Made by a program: the position numbers and the translations under genes
Origin: Acanthaster planci
Taxonomy: Eukaryota; Echinodermata; Asteroidea; Valvatida; Acanthasteridae
Reading direction: 5' to 3'
NCBI RefSeq assembly: GCF_001949145.1
Contig: NW_019091500.1
Location: forward strand, 66,477 to 126,476
DNA length: 60,000 nucleotides
Part shown: piece by piece, positions 42,756 to 54,110 of the stretch
Layout of the letters: the number at the start of each line of letters is the position of its first letter
Position numbering within the stretch: the first letter of the stretch is position 1
The notes under the pieces: model-generated
Seen by the model: only the letters and a program-made list of their open reading frames with translations
What the model was told of the DNA's origin: nothing
Database searches by the model: none

Positions 42756-45314
42756 GTAGGTGCATGTGTGGGCTGTTAACTTGGCCACAACGTCCTTACA
42801 CCCTAAGATTGACCCAGAATTGGGTCCCCTGTGGCGTGACCCTTTTCCGAGTCAAAAATGACCCCCCTTTCGGATCATATTTCACCCTGTCTGGGTCACG
42901 CCGAAGGTGACCCAATTCTGGGTCAATCTGACACGGGAGGTTTTAGTGTGTACGTCCTAGAATATGTGGAGTTTTCGTCATTGGTTAATTTTATAATCTT
43001 ATCTATACCTTTTTATAGTCCAGCAGAGCTTGTTCTCTAATCTTGCTGATTTTACTCCGAAACAATACTTACAAGAGAAGTAAGTCGGCGGTAGCACCAT
43101 ATCGGAAATTCTCTTTGATGAGGTTACAAAGTTCTATTACAGAACTGCGAAAGAACTGTGCGATGAAACTTGACACACAACAGCGCACTACACAACAGTG
43201 CCTAGGGCGCTCAGTTGAGGAATCCGTGGTGTCATTACCAGAAATTAAACACATGTAGTAAAAATGATAACAAACATTTATTAATAATGCGGCAGCACAT
43301 TTTACCAATCCAACTTTTTCAAATCCGGAATAATATGGAATGTTGCTTATTGGGATTATTTTAAGCAAAGCGAAACAAGAAAGCACACTGAAATAGAGTT
43401 ACAGTATCATCATTCAAAATGCTGTTCTCTGTTCTTTCCTAGCGCCGATTGCGGGTGCGCTCGGCATGACATTCGGTGCCCGACCAACCGTCATGATAAG
43501 CGGAATCATGATCACTGCAGGATTCATGGTTGCTTCCAGAGCTTCTAATGTCCTTCAAATTGCACTCTATCTGAATATATTTGTAGGTTAGTGTTTCATT
43601 CTGATGGTTTCAGACGAATCGGAATGAATATGCAGGCTATTCTGATACGAGAGAACTTTTCGGATATCAGGTGTAAAATTGAAAGGGGGAAAGTTGTTCA
43701 AAGGTATTGGCGAAGAAAATAGTGGCATCATAAAATACCGGAAAAAATAAATCCTTGAGTTTTACCACACGGAACTTTGAGACCCTAATCTGATAGATGC
43801 AGTTTTTAAAACTTTGCTAAGGCGTTTAAAAAGTGACGTGAAAGCCGGAATTATATATCGATGTTGTTTGAATCTGACGGGACTATTTATAAAGGAATAA
43901 GATGACGGATTGAACAGCTGTTCTGGTGCCGAGGCTAACCGTGTGTGTTTCTTTATCATATGGCGGCAGGAATTGGATATGCATTCCCCCATGTGTTGGC
44001 CCGCGCGAACCTCGCGCAGCACTATGACGACAGGCAGTTCTCGCTGGCCTCAGGAATCGGTAAAACCGGCTCAGCTTTCAGTTTGCTCGTCCTACCACCT
44101 CTGGTGCAGCTGTGTTTGGATGAGTATGGATGGAGGGGCGCTCTCCTCGTGGTCTCCGCGATGGCCGCTAACTTCATCGTGTGCGGCGCCCTGATGATCC
44201 CGAAATCGAGGCAAAAGGAGGACGGTCAAGAATACCAGCCGCTCCCTGGAAGTCGAACCTCTCAAAAACGGAGCAAACAAGGCATGCTTGCTCAGCTGAA
44301 AGCAACCTGCGTCAACATCACGAGACGGTTTGACCCGATCTTGATGCGGGAAAACAAGTTTTGGGTCATCCTTTTGTTCTACGTATTGGGCAGAATAGGA
44401 AAATCGGCATGGATAATTTATTTCGTGCCCCACGCCGTTGAAAAAGGGTTTTCCATGCAAACAGCCACGACAATGGCGACTGTGGCCGGGCTGGGTTACA
44501 TTATGGGCATAACAATTGCCAGCCTAGCTATGTTTAAAGAGAAAGTGACATCATCCGTGGCCTTTTTGCTAAGCTTGGCTCTCTTTGGTATCTCCTTCAT
44601 CATTGACCCCTGGATGAACTCTGTGTGGTTGGTGTCGGCCAACGCTGTTCTCCTGATGATGGGAAATGCTTCCATGTGGGCTGCCAGTGACGTCATCATG
44701 AAGGAAGTTCTTGGTGCTGAGAAAATGGCCAACGCTTACGGCTGGATAGGTTTGTTCAGTGGGATGTGCCGACCTATCGCGGGCTTCTTACCAGGTAAAC
44801 TATTCACAAACCATTTGCATATTACACCAAAATATTAGAAAGAATCAACCGGTAACCAAGTGATGGAGGAGTTCCATCACATACTTTGATAAAAATTGAA
44901 ACATTTCACTTGAGTAAGATAGCTTTGAACCAACTGAGTTGTCTGTAAATTTACGAGACCTTGTGCTTCTTGTAAGGAAATACCAGCTATGAAAACGAGG
45001 CTGAACTGCCAAAGAGAGACTTGTTAGCACTGTTGCGATATTGATTACTATAATTATGACATTACGTCCAACGCCTCTCATTTGAGTGGAAGAGAACGAC
45101 GGGGCAACGAAATGTTTGTATACTGCATTTGAAAAGAGCATTTATATTGTAGACTATTATCAAACGTGTGTATCTAAAAGTAATTTTTTTCCATCCAGGT
45201 TGGATTTTTGACCAAACTGGCAGTTACAATCTGGCCTTTGTCATCATCGGGATCATTGAAATGACAGCGCTGCTTCCCTTTATCGTCAGAAGGCGCCTGG
45301 ACGTTGGAGGTTGA
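42566..45314 (+). CDS. SLC16-like (monocarboxylate transporter-like) MFS gene, four exons
   Basis: Major facilitator membrane carrier, probably at the plasma membrane. Exons are 42566-42755, 43443-43586, 43970-44794 and 45199-45314, all joined at phase-1 introns with consensus sites (GTAGGT, GTTAGT, GTAAAC). They give 1275 nt, 424 residues and a TGA stop. SLC16 hallmarks are YAFPHVLARANLAQHYDDR, ASGIGKTGSAFS and EYGWRGALL in the first half. A hydrophilic central loop (KSRQKEDGQEYQPL) separates the halves, and the second half has RPIAGFLPGWIFDQTGSYN. The usual MCT start motif DGGWGW is not present; the protein begins MGGSNRSTLGVLATIAVF. An AG acceptor just before position 42554 leaves open an upstream exon. 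Substrate cannot be told from sequence. Confidence 0.85.
42797..42952. mobile_element. 156-bp MITE with TA target site
   Basis: Starts TACACCCTAAGATTGACCCA and ends with the complement, GGGTCAATCT ... TTTTAGTGTGTA. TA at both ends suggests a Tc1/mariner-type target. Lies in intron 1 of the SLC16-like gene. Confidence 0.8.
43443..43586 (+). CDS. SLC16-like exon 2
   Basis: 144 nt, phase 1-1. APIAGALGMTFGARPTVMIS and IALYLNIFV: helices 2 and 3 with the MFS GxxxDRxGxR-like loop reduced to FGARP. Confidence 0.85.
43970..44794 (+). CDS. SLC16-like exon 3
   Basis: 825 nt, phase 1-1. Carries most of the protein from helix 4 (IGYAFPHVLAR) through the central loop to helix 11 (CRPIAGFLPG). Confidence 0.9.
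45199..45314 (+). CDS. SLC16-like exon 4 and stop
   Basis: GWIFDQTGSYNLAFVIIG ... FIVRRRLDVGG, stop TGA at 45312-45314. Last helix and short cytoplasmic tail. Confidence 0.88.
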
Positions 45315-46150
45315 ATAGCCCCCTGTGGACAAGAAACTCCATGAAAGTCAACAAGCCAACAGATTCAACGACCATGGCATCATATCGATGCAAGTGGTAT
45401 TAGTGGTGTATTGTAGGAAACACATTTTTTCACTTCATTAAAAATATTTAGACCGCATGGTTACTTGACACTTTTTGGCTTTACTGTTAAAGTAGAATGG
45501 ATTTCCCGATAACTGTGCAACCTTAAAATACAGTCGTTTTACTTGAGCTTTTTTCCACTCACTGAATGGATTATTATCTGTCCTACCTGATCAATCTGAC
45601 ATCGGGACGATGTTTAAGAGTCCATCTGTGCGTCATCTGTCCACCCTTGCAATAATGGATCATGCCAAAGTAGCTTCACCTCATTGGCTGTTGTGTGCGA
45701 GTGGTAAATTGCAGCGAGCCCACTGGACGAGTGCACTTTCTGGTCAAGTGGGTGATAAAGATTATATCTGAAATTAGAAAGATGAAGCCTGAGGGTTTAC
45801 CCTAAGGTACTATAGTACCTTAGTCAGCCATATAGGACGTTAGGTAAACTTCAAGTTAATGCTGGTTTAATTTTGCATTTTGGAAATATTTGGTGAAATA
45901 TATTTACAATTCCCCTCCTACTTCTGTCAAATTTTCTCTGCTCGCTATTGTAGCAAATTTGAAAAGCATGTAATATATAACATCCTGCTTTTTAAATGAA
46001 CGTAGCGGTACTGTTGCTTTTGCTGTGAAGTGTTTATTTTTTATGCTCAGGTAAATGCTTATAAGCACAGTCTCGCAATAATGCGTTTTAATGTACTGTT
46101 TGATTTGATAACTTCTTGCATTTTCATTTATTTCTTTTAAATTTTCCCAG
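45315..46150. other. 3' flank of the SLC16-like gene
   Basis: 3' UTR and intergenic sequence. No clear AATAAA close to the stop, and no further gene seen. Confidence 0.5.
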
Positions 46151-46327
46151 TACGGGCGATTCACAAGAAGTGCGCTTCCAAGAGTTTGCAACGCGTTGGC
46201 CAATCACAATGCGCGAAATCTGTCGACCATCTCCAAACGCGCATAGGGTTGACAGACAGATTTCGAGCACTGTGATTGGCCAAAGAGGTGCAAGCTCTTG
46301 CAGGCACACAACCGTGAAACACTCGTA
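46151..46327. mobile_element. MITE family 1, copy 1
   Basis: TACGGGCGATTCACAAGAAG start. Both arms carry the TTGGCCAATCACAATG/TGTGATTGGCCAA core. Target appears to be TA. Sister copies at 49249 and 54136. Confidence 0.82.
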
Positions 46328-46543
46328 CTGTTTGTAAGTGTAGGCCTAGTGGTAATGAATCTTATTGTAATTGCTGGGTACCTCGGGAAAAGTGTCCTAC
46401 TGAAAGGTTTCCCCGTTGGAAATAAGAAACAAATAATATGAATAATTAATGCGCTCTTATAACAAATTATCTTCATTCCCGACAGTGATAAGAAGGCGTC
46501 TTCACCTCATTTTTAAAATTTCTTTTGAGTTATTATTTTTTAC

Positions 46544-46898
46544 CTTCACCTGATGTCCTCGAATGTCCGCCTTCGCATTCCGATTGTTCACATTTTCCCG
46601 CCGCCACACGGCCAGATAAAACTTCCTGTTGCTTTGGTAATCAAAGATGAACCCGATATAGTCGTTTGCCTGCCCAAGGTTATTGACGAAAAGAGTACCT
46701 GAGTAGTCGAGAGCTGCCAGGGCGTGTTTTCCGATCAGCATAACCGGATCACAAGGGTCACTATATCCGTTGTGGTCCGTGTCACGGCTCGGATGATCGG
46801 GGCAAGGTCGCAAGCGTCCCCAATACCATCAGAATCTTCGTCCAGTAGCTGGTCCTCGTTTGCTGTCCTCGGACAGTTGTCCATGGTGTCATTGTATC
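46544..46898 (-). pseudogene. Thrombospondin type 3 / C-terminal domain exon, frameshifted
   Basis: Acceptor TTTAAG, phase 1 in. It reads YNDTMDNCPRTANEDQ and DSDGIGDACD, then must change frame near 46800 to continue DTDHNGYSDPCDP and the TSP-C segment HALAALDYSGTLFVNN, DYIGFIFDYQ, RKFYLAVWRR. Donor GTAAAA. The remaining part of the C-terminal domain is not found downstream. Confidence 0.75.
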
Positions 46899-47073
46899 CT
46901 TAAAGATAAGGAAACATTAATAGCACCCCATGCCCCTCCATTAAGGTTTACGATTGTAAACGGAGTATTGGAAAAGAATTTACCTACGACAAGATTTAGA
47001 GCGCCTGCTGTTTTTAATTTATTCAATCTTTGATGGGCCAGGTAAGATAGACAACCATACACAATATACAAAC

Positions 47074-47332
47074 CATCGTCGTCATCGTCGATATTGCAAA
47101 CATCTCCCTGACCGTCACGGTGGTTGTCTGCCTGGTCTACGTTTGCGACTGGGCAATTGTCTCAGGCGTCCCCCACACCGTCACCGTCCTCCTGCAGATA
47201 GTTCTTAACAAAGGGACAGTTGTTCTTATTATCCGGAATGCTGTCATTATCATCGTTGTCGTCGCAACTGTTCCCAAGCTGATCACTGCCACTGTCCTCT
47301 TGGCCACTGTTTGGAATCCATGGACAATTATC
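47074..47332 (-). pseudogene. Thrombospondin type 3 repeat exon with premature stop
   Basis: 259 nt, phase 0-1, acceptor CTCGCAG, donor GTTTGT. Repeats [27 protein letters not shown] and [20 protein letters not shown], then TGA where the family has Cys, then DNCPVANVDQADNHRDGQGD and VCNIDDDDDG in the same frame. Confidence 0.82.
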
Positions 47333-47835
47333 CTGCGAGGGTGAAATGACAATGTCATTTTGCAGCATCCATTAATCTCCACTTGATACGCCAAACACAG
47401 CAGATGCCATGAACAGCGCATTCGTTATTTATTTTCACATCCGAAAAGCACGGTTTAACAGGCTATGTAACCCAATTAATAGAGCGAGATAGCCAATCAG
47501 TTTTGGCGGGTACAGAGACAGTGATCTTTGACCCTTAATGCACAGTTATATAAATGATGATGGCACAAACTTTCAAGCATTCGGAAGTAACGACAATATC
47601 TAATATGAAAAGACAATTGTAATGATACAAAGTGACAACTAGAGCTCAATGGGTGTTACGTGGCCGCCTGGAAAGGTCACTGACCCAATCTTTCTGTCAG
47701 CAATTTTGAGCAAACCTATCAGCCAATCAAATGACTCATCGTCTGACGGCAGCCTAAATAATGCACACAATAAAACAATATAATTGCACCCATATTTTAA
47801 AAGTTCAGATTATCTGAAAGACCGACGTTGCGTAC

Positions 47836-47909
47836 CTTCGTATTAGACGTTCGGACAAGATATCACAGCCTCCATTACTAGCTGCACATTCTTCCACATC
47901 GATACATGT
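47836..47909 (-). pseudogene. Calcium-binding EGF exon
   Basis: Acceptor TTGCAG, donor GTACGC. TCIDVEECAASNGGCDILSE carries the DxxE-C...NGGC cbEGF signature, but the next conserved Cys is Arg (ERLIR instead of EC-x-N). Enters in phase 0, matching the previous EGF exon. Confidence 0.7.
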
Positions 47910-49248
47910 CTGCAAACGGTAACCATCAAGAATTGTATAAGCAGTTATTAATGTTAAATTTCTATTTATGTTCGAACACTGATGCACTGTTTTTATAATC
48001 CTCTATGAAAACATTAATTTGATTGTGAAATCGACTTAGTGATTTCACTTCCCGCAGATTTTCCAGGACGTGAATAAAAAACAATGCAATGAATCAGCCG
48101 TTTTTCAAATAATTTAAAAATACTTATTTTCTCATTTAGTCATGTGAAAAGGGGCAGTCTTATACTTCGATGTACAATATGTTATTGAAATGATATTTTA
48201 CCCTTGCTAATGAGTTAATGAGGCTCTTTTAGAAAGAATGTGGATGACAGCCGCGATCCAGAATAAAGGTCGGCTGACGTGTGCGGTAACTGTTGCAAGG
48301 ACAGAAATAACAATTACGACCCCTGTTGTTTTTCACACCTTTGTTCTTTAACTAACAACTACATCAGTAGGCTATATGTACAGATGACTTGACGCGTTTT
48401 TACACGCGCACTTTCCTATGGAGCCAGTAGGGGTCAAAGTCTATTGAGCACCATATGAAAACAATGCATGATATCATGCAGTGCAGAGGTCTATACACGC
48501 AGTTATATAGTACATGATCTATGTATGCACATGTATGTAGTATTGTGCATTGTACTATGCACACCGACAAAAATGGGCTCGAAGGTCAAAGGTGAATGTT
48601 AAAGACTTGGCTCATTTGTGACTATTGCATACCCCAAAATTATAAAAATGGAACTCCTCGTGCGGAATTATAAGCGTATAGGTACTGAATAACAATGAAA
48701 TTTTTACTAAATTCACACAATTCTGTTTATGACCGCGTAAAGGCTGAAATTATGAACGAAGTGGAATTGTCACACCGTACTGTGACAGTAATATCATTCC
48801 CAAAGCAGCAGCTATATATACACTTTGCACTTCATCACGCAGCCAACCCGGAGGGTGTGTTCTGGTATTACGACATATACATCCACCATGGGTGCCTGTT
48901 AACCAAATCTACTATATCTTCTATGATAATTATCAGCCAGAAATTTGCAATGTACTTACTCTGAAGAGCTTGCAATTTACTTGCGACTTACCGCCAAACT
49001 TACACCGCGCACCCATCTTTCGGTTGGTTTATGTTTTTCAACTTATGTAATGTTAATTAAATCGTCTCTCAGATTTTGTGAATTCCATGCTAATACACTG
49101 TCGCACTTTTTCTTTCTGGTTTTGGAGGTAGCATATCACATATTTCATTAAATCCAAACACTTTGAACAAGCTAGAAAAATGTTGGTTTTACTCAACGCA
49201 GGGTACCTGGAGAAACGCTCTAGACTTTGGTTTTTACCCTGTCATTAA

Positions 49249-49421
49249 TATGGCCAATTCACAACAGCGCGCCTCCAAGCGTTTGCAATGCGTTGGCCAA
49301 TCACAATGGGCGAAATCTGTTGACTCAATGCGCATTTGGAAAGGGTTGACAGGTTTCGCGCGTTGTGATTGGCCAACAAGTTGCAAACGCTTAAAGGCGC
49401 GTTATTGTGAAATGACCGCAT
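49249..49421. mobile_element. MITE family 1, copy 2
   Basis: TATGGCCAATTCACAACAGC to TTGTGAAATGACCGCA, with the same GTTGGCCAATCACAATG and GTTGTGATTGGCCAAC arms as copies 1 and 3. Intronic. Confidence 0.82.
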
Positions 49422-49527
49422 TGCCCATTAACTTTTTCACAGCAATTTTTTTTTCTTAACAGTTCACCTTACATGCCGCAGTTTGGTTTTGAAAAAAAAA
49501 AAACTTTGCTTTATACGGTGATTCCGT

Positions 49528-49696
49528 ATCGAGCAAAAACACCCCGTCATCGGTTGAAAAGAGCCATGTTGGTCAGAAGTGTTCATTTGATAGTGGCAAT
49601 GCGACTTTAAGGCGCGCATTTCATAATCGATCCTGAACCAGCGAAGTGGACTTCCGACCAAAGGAGCCTCAGTTGCCAAGAAAATTGCGCCCTCTC
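49528..49696 (+). repeat. Dispersed repeat family 2, copy 1
   Basis: TCGAGCAAAAACACCCCGTC, then ATCGGTTGAAAAGAGCCATG, ending AATTGCGCCCTCTC. Alignable end to end by eye with 53125 (plus) and 56483 (minus). Confidence 0.75.
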
Positions 49697-51363
49697 TTAA
49701 GACGGGGAGTTTAGTTTTTTCAATATGCCGAGGGCTTATCCCGTTCAGAAGATATGTCTCACCCTTGAAAATTTACTGAAAATCAACAACATCGCATTTT
49801 GCGTCCTGGTATAACACTACGCAAACTTTGATATGGGGGTGTGGCCGTGCGTAAAAGTAGTTTTGTATATGCTAAATATAAATGAAGATGACACAAATTT
49901 ATCAACAAGACATCCCAACATTTAATACAAGAAGTCATCCTTACAGAGACAAGGGCATGAACTTCATATACGTGTGGACTAACAGAATGTTGTCAGAACA
50001 GATTCACAAGTTCATTTTAAAGTTTGAGGAAATATTTATTTTAATTTTAGACGTATTCATTATGGGGTATTCAATTAGTAATGTTTTCAACGTTGAAAAC
50101 ATCCAGCTCTGTACAGTGTGAAATCAATGCATATCAATATGCATATTTCAAATTCAGAATGTACTTTGACCAAGGAATGCTGGAACTACGCCATGAATAA
50201 AGTATCAAGTTCAAAGGTTACGTCACTCACTCAGCCCGGCCCGTTATCGATCATCGTTCTGAATTCCTCAAAAACTAGGGAAACGACTTACAGGGGGGTC
50301 TTCCACGTGTCCATAGGTTGAAAGCTCTAGAATTTCATTCCGTTTAGCATATTTAATTTGAATAAGTAACTCGTAAAAGTTGACAAACTCAGATGGAATT
50401 TTCTTTCGTCAAACCATGAAAGGTACAGTCGTTCAAAAAGCGACAGATGCGACTTCGGACCACAAATCTATGGCCAACCCGGAAGATCGATGGTCAAGTT
50501 TGGGTGCTTGTGCCCGGACTAAATATACGGCAAGTGCCCGCACCTATCTTCCAGTCGATTTTATTTTTGCCACTTCATTTCTGTTTAACCTGAGGATTTT
50601 AGTCGCTTGTAAAGGGTAGTCTTCTTTGATAACAAGAAGCCATGACGAATTGTTTTGGGATTGGAAATTAAAGATGTTTCTTTGAGATAAGGGAACTGGA
50701 TATCGTTACAAGAAAAATCTTCAAAGTACTCTCAGTCGGATTGCCTACCTGGTTTTGGCTAGCCACGGCGTGTGGTATTCCAATGCTACGAGGAGTAAAA
50801 GCCTTGATAGCCTGGTGGGCAGCCTCCACATTCATATCCACCTATCAGTTTTATGTAGGAGTCGGGGTCCTAGCACGGATAAGCTGTATGGCACTACGAA
50901 TGCAATCGTTGGCACAATGTAAAATATCAAAGTCAATACATAGTGACTCATCAAATGTGACAATGACTGTTCAAAACGTACTTTGCTCACGGAATGAGGA
51001 AGCTACAACATGCATAGTAAATAAAAGTTCAAAGGTGAACATGACATAGCGGATTAATTAGTGATTGTTTTTAACATAAAAATAAAGAACACAAACTTAA
51101 CCGGACAAATCATCAAACGTGTATGAACGAAATTTGCTGAAAATTGGGTTAAAAACGTGTTTTATCAAAATCAGTGCCCTGTATAATAATTAAATGAAAG
51201 GTACAGATTAACCCCACCCCACTGTAAAACTAATAGTCATTCTGAAGGGGTGTATGTAAAGCAATTGACAGGAAAATCCAGTGGCCAACCTAGAGGGTAT
51301 ATGTTCTGATACTGTGGACTGCTATTGAGACTTATGACTTACGAACTTTTTACGAAGCTATAC

Positions 51364-51503
51364 CTCGTCTATATCCACAAATGCCGTCCCTTCTCCTTCG
51401 TAGCCTCTACAGGACAGTCTCCACAAGCGAACGATCCAGTCCTTGTACGTGTTGACACATGTCACTCCAGGGAAGCATGGACCCGGTTCATTCGTACACA
51501 GAC
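51364..51503 (-). pseudogene. Thrombospondin-type EGF exon with shifted middle
   Basis: 140 nt, phase 1-0, donor GTATAG. Starts LCTNEPGPCFPGVTC and ends GYEGEGTAFVDIDE. Between about 51410 and 51450 the expected GSFACGDCP is present in another frame, so two compensating indels are implied. The Cys before VDIDE is Phe. Confidence 0.65.
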
Positions 51504-52139
51504 CTTATTCATCTCAACATCAAAATATGAAAGAAACTAATGCATGCGAACAAAACAATGTAATCAACCCATCAATGGCCAAAGTTTTAATAGTGTCTGC
51601 AACATTTAAGTTTCTTGGTGAAGTAAGCCTTCATTGTCTGAAATGAAATTGTCATCTCATCTGTACAGTCCTCCTGAACGGTGTGTGACTAACAGCGCAC
51701 CAACCGGTTCAAATTATCATGGAGCTATCAAAAGACAGCATGTAGACCATTCAGCCACATGACTCAAGCCGCATGACTTGACTGCCATGAACCTTATAAA
51801 AACAAATCAAACCCGTCACAAAATATGCTGCATTTAAACTTCACCGTCCCCTGCGATTCACTGATGGGGGAATTGCATACAGAATGGGCTTCTGGATGTT
51901 ACTAGAGACCCCTGAAACTGGAAAGAGGGCCATAACAGGGACGGAACCCATTTTAACCGAGTTCTTGAGCCAACACAAACACTCCTTAGTGGACAACCCA
52001 AAAGAACGATTATATACAATAGTAGTTTTGAAATCACAGAAGACGTACCTGGTGCAGCTTTGACACGTAGTGCCGTCGCCGAGCGAGTATTAAGCCGTGC
52101 GATCGCATGTAAAACACGCTGCCTAGCCGTAAGTGCTAC

Positions 52140-52220
52140 CGTAGCCGGCCGGGCAGTTCAGGCACGAAACCTGGGCCGGCTGGCTCTGGTAGGTTCCCGG
52201 TGGACACAGTCGACAGATAT
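52140..52220 (-). CDS. GCC2/GCC3-like cysteine-rich exon
   Basis: 81 nt, phase 1-1, acceptor GACGCAG, donor GTAGCA. ICRLCPPGTYQSQPAQVSC then LNCPAGYG: the CxxCPxGxY repeat seen in Ephrin-receptor-like/GCC modules. Same gene as the neighbouring EGF. Confidence 0.7.
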
Positions 52221-52409
52221 CTGCGTCCAGATGTTTGTACATTGAACATAGGCCTACACTGAATATTGCATCTGGATCTGGGTTTTCAATTAGTCTGGGA
52301 TTGTAAAAACGTTTGCAATAGCGCCATGCATAGACATCTCTTTTGCGAGTCTGTGTGGTGTTGAAAAGAAGTTGGTACAAGGAATAGTCAGCACATTACT
52401 TTTCAACTA

Positions 52410-52505
52410 ATCTGAGTTATGTCCCTCCGAGTAAAAGCCTGGAGGACAGATGGACTGAACTCCTCGAAAACAAGCACTGCCAGGATCACATGCACATCGA
52501 ACACC
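52410..52505 (-). CDS. Cysteine-rich exon of the same gene, end uncertain
   Basis: Acceptor CCCACAG. GVRCACDPGSACFRGVQ then SICPPGFYSEGHNSD, followed by TAG. A donor may overlap the stop (TTA/GTTGAA), but its phase does not fit the next exon, so this may be a further break. Confidence 0.5.
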
Positions 52506-53124
52506 CTGTGGGACAGTCCTAACGAACGGGAAGCAGAAAGATGACCAAATGCACCTTGTACCAAACGAATCTTTAGTGTTAATAAACATGGTCGAAACTA
52601 TGTAAAATACCCAGATCACGAATGTTCCTGGACAATCACTCTGGTGCAACCTACCGTTAACTTGCATCTACCATGTTGATATTTGCGGCACGGCGTGGCA
52701 TATCAAGCCATGCATAAATGAAATAAAACATAACTTCGAATGGATTAATTCAACTGTACTGTTATGTTAAGTAAGCAGAAGTTTGACGGTCTTTCTACTC
52801 AAAATTAATAGACATAATGAGATAAAAAACAATACCAAACACAATTGCAAAGATTTCCTACCCATTCTATTGGGCATGGTGAGCACTGGGCAGCGTGTCC
52901 AAAGGAGTTGCGGAGCGGTTGAAGGGGGACTCGGCCTCTTGGCACCGGCAACACGGCAGCTGCTGTCCGCTGCCGTCACATTAGAAGGTGGTTAGGCATC
53001 GCTGACATTCAGACAGCACTAAATGAAAAGAGAGTGGAAAGAAATATGGATATTGGTCAGTTATGCTTGTAAGCCTGAAAATATATCATATTCACTGACA
53101 AGCTGTACCGGGCTATTGACCCGC

Positions 53125-53302
53125 CTCGAGCACAAGCGCCCCCTCATCGGCTGAAAAGAGCCATGCTGGTGGAAAGTGTTTATTAGATGCGATACGACCG
53201 CAATGTATGCACTTCATAGTCGGACTCGTTTGCAAACCAGCGTAGTGCTGTTCCCACCAAAGAAGCCTCCCTTACCAGGAGAACTGCGCCCTCTTCTGGT
53301 CC
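53125..53302 (+). repeat. Dispersed repeat family 2, copy 2
   Basis: CTCGAGCACAAGCGCCCCCT, CATCGGCTGAAAAGAGCCAT, ending GAACTGCGCCCTCT. Lies upstream of the nested lectin gene. Confidence 0.75.
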
Positions 53303-53812
53303 AGCTCTGGGCCAAAAATGTTTGTAACGGTTCGTAATCTGTCAATTTTTTGTTAATTAGTGTCAACCACGCGTCTGCAGCAGACTCTTTTGGGCTACTC
53401 GATAATTTCAACGAAATACAAACAAAAAGGAAAGTAACAATGACATCACCACCACTTGTGCAAAACAAAGATTACATTTAATTACACAGAAACAAAACTC
53501 ATTTTTCAGCCATGATATCAGTGCCGTCCATATTTAAACAGTGCTGCGTGTTTGTGATGTGCGAAAACTAAAAGGATGCATCTCCAGGAGCACCACATAA
53601 TCTAAGCAGCAACAAAGCCGTTTGCAAATTACATAAGAAATTGGCGCCCATTGAAACGAAGCGCACAGTGCCGCTTGACCGTGAAGGAACTAAAGATCAG
53701 CGGTGAAGCGATAAATTTATGCGGCATATATCAAAAGTCAATAGCGTCCATGAGCTTGCCAACACGCTGGAATTTCTTCAGTCAGAAACCATCTTGTAAG
53801 CATCTGAGGACG

Positions 53813-54110
53813 ATGGTGTTACCCAAACGGTTCATTTTCGGCTTGATAAGCCTCCATCTGACGATGAGAGGCACTGCTCAAAATGAAGGGTGTGTGACCG
53901 CTATTGGACATGCCTGTCCCTTTGGTTGGACCCAGTGGACTGGTAAATGCTACAAAGCTCTCAATCACCAAATGACGTGGTTCGATGCAAAAGTGGAGTG
54001 CGACAAGATGGATAGTGACTTAGTCGTGCCACAGTCCAAGGAGGAAACGGACTTCCTTCTGAGCATGAAGTACTACTTCTGGATCAACTGTAATGATCTC
54101 CACACAGACG
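53813..54110 (+). CDS. C-type lectin exon 1
   Basis: Signal peptide and N-terminal half of the CTLD, ending HTDG at the GTATGT donor. The open frame continues into a MITE in the intron, which is not coding. Confidence 0.88.

Larger units (their letters stand above)
47910..51363 (-). other. Intron between the two EGF exons
   Basis: Contains MITE family 1 copy 2 and one family 2 repeat. The phase mismatch around the cbEGF exon suggests another EGF exon was lost or is too diverged to see. No other gene recognised. Confidence 0.5.

Noticed and set aside
47162-47164. TGA as selenocysteine at a cysteine position
   Set aside because: Thrombospondins are not known selenoproteins, and other breaks are present in the same gene; a nonsense mutation is simpler.
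52760-53030. Possible further cysteine-rich exon (SECQRCLTTF, QCSPCPIEW)
   Set aside because: The cysteine pairs fall in different frames with stops, and no consistent exon could be drawn. It may be a decayed GCC exon.
53651-53812. Upstream in-frame methionines of the lectin ORF
   Set aside because: The paralogue at 59757 starts at the equivalent of 53813, which gives a clean signal peptide.
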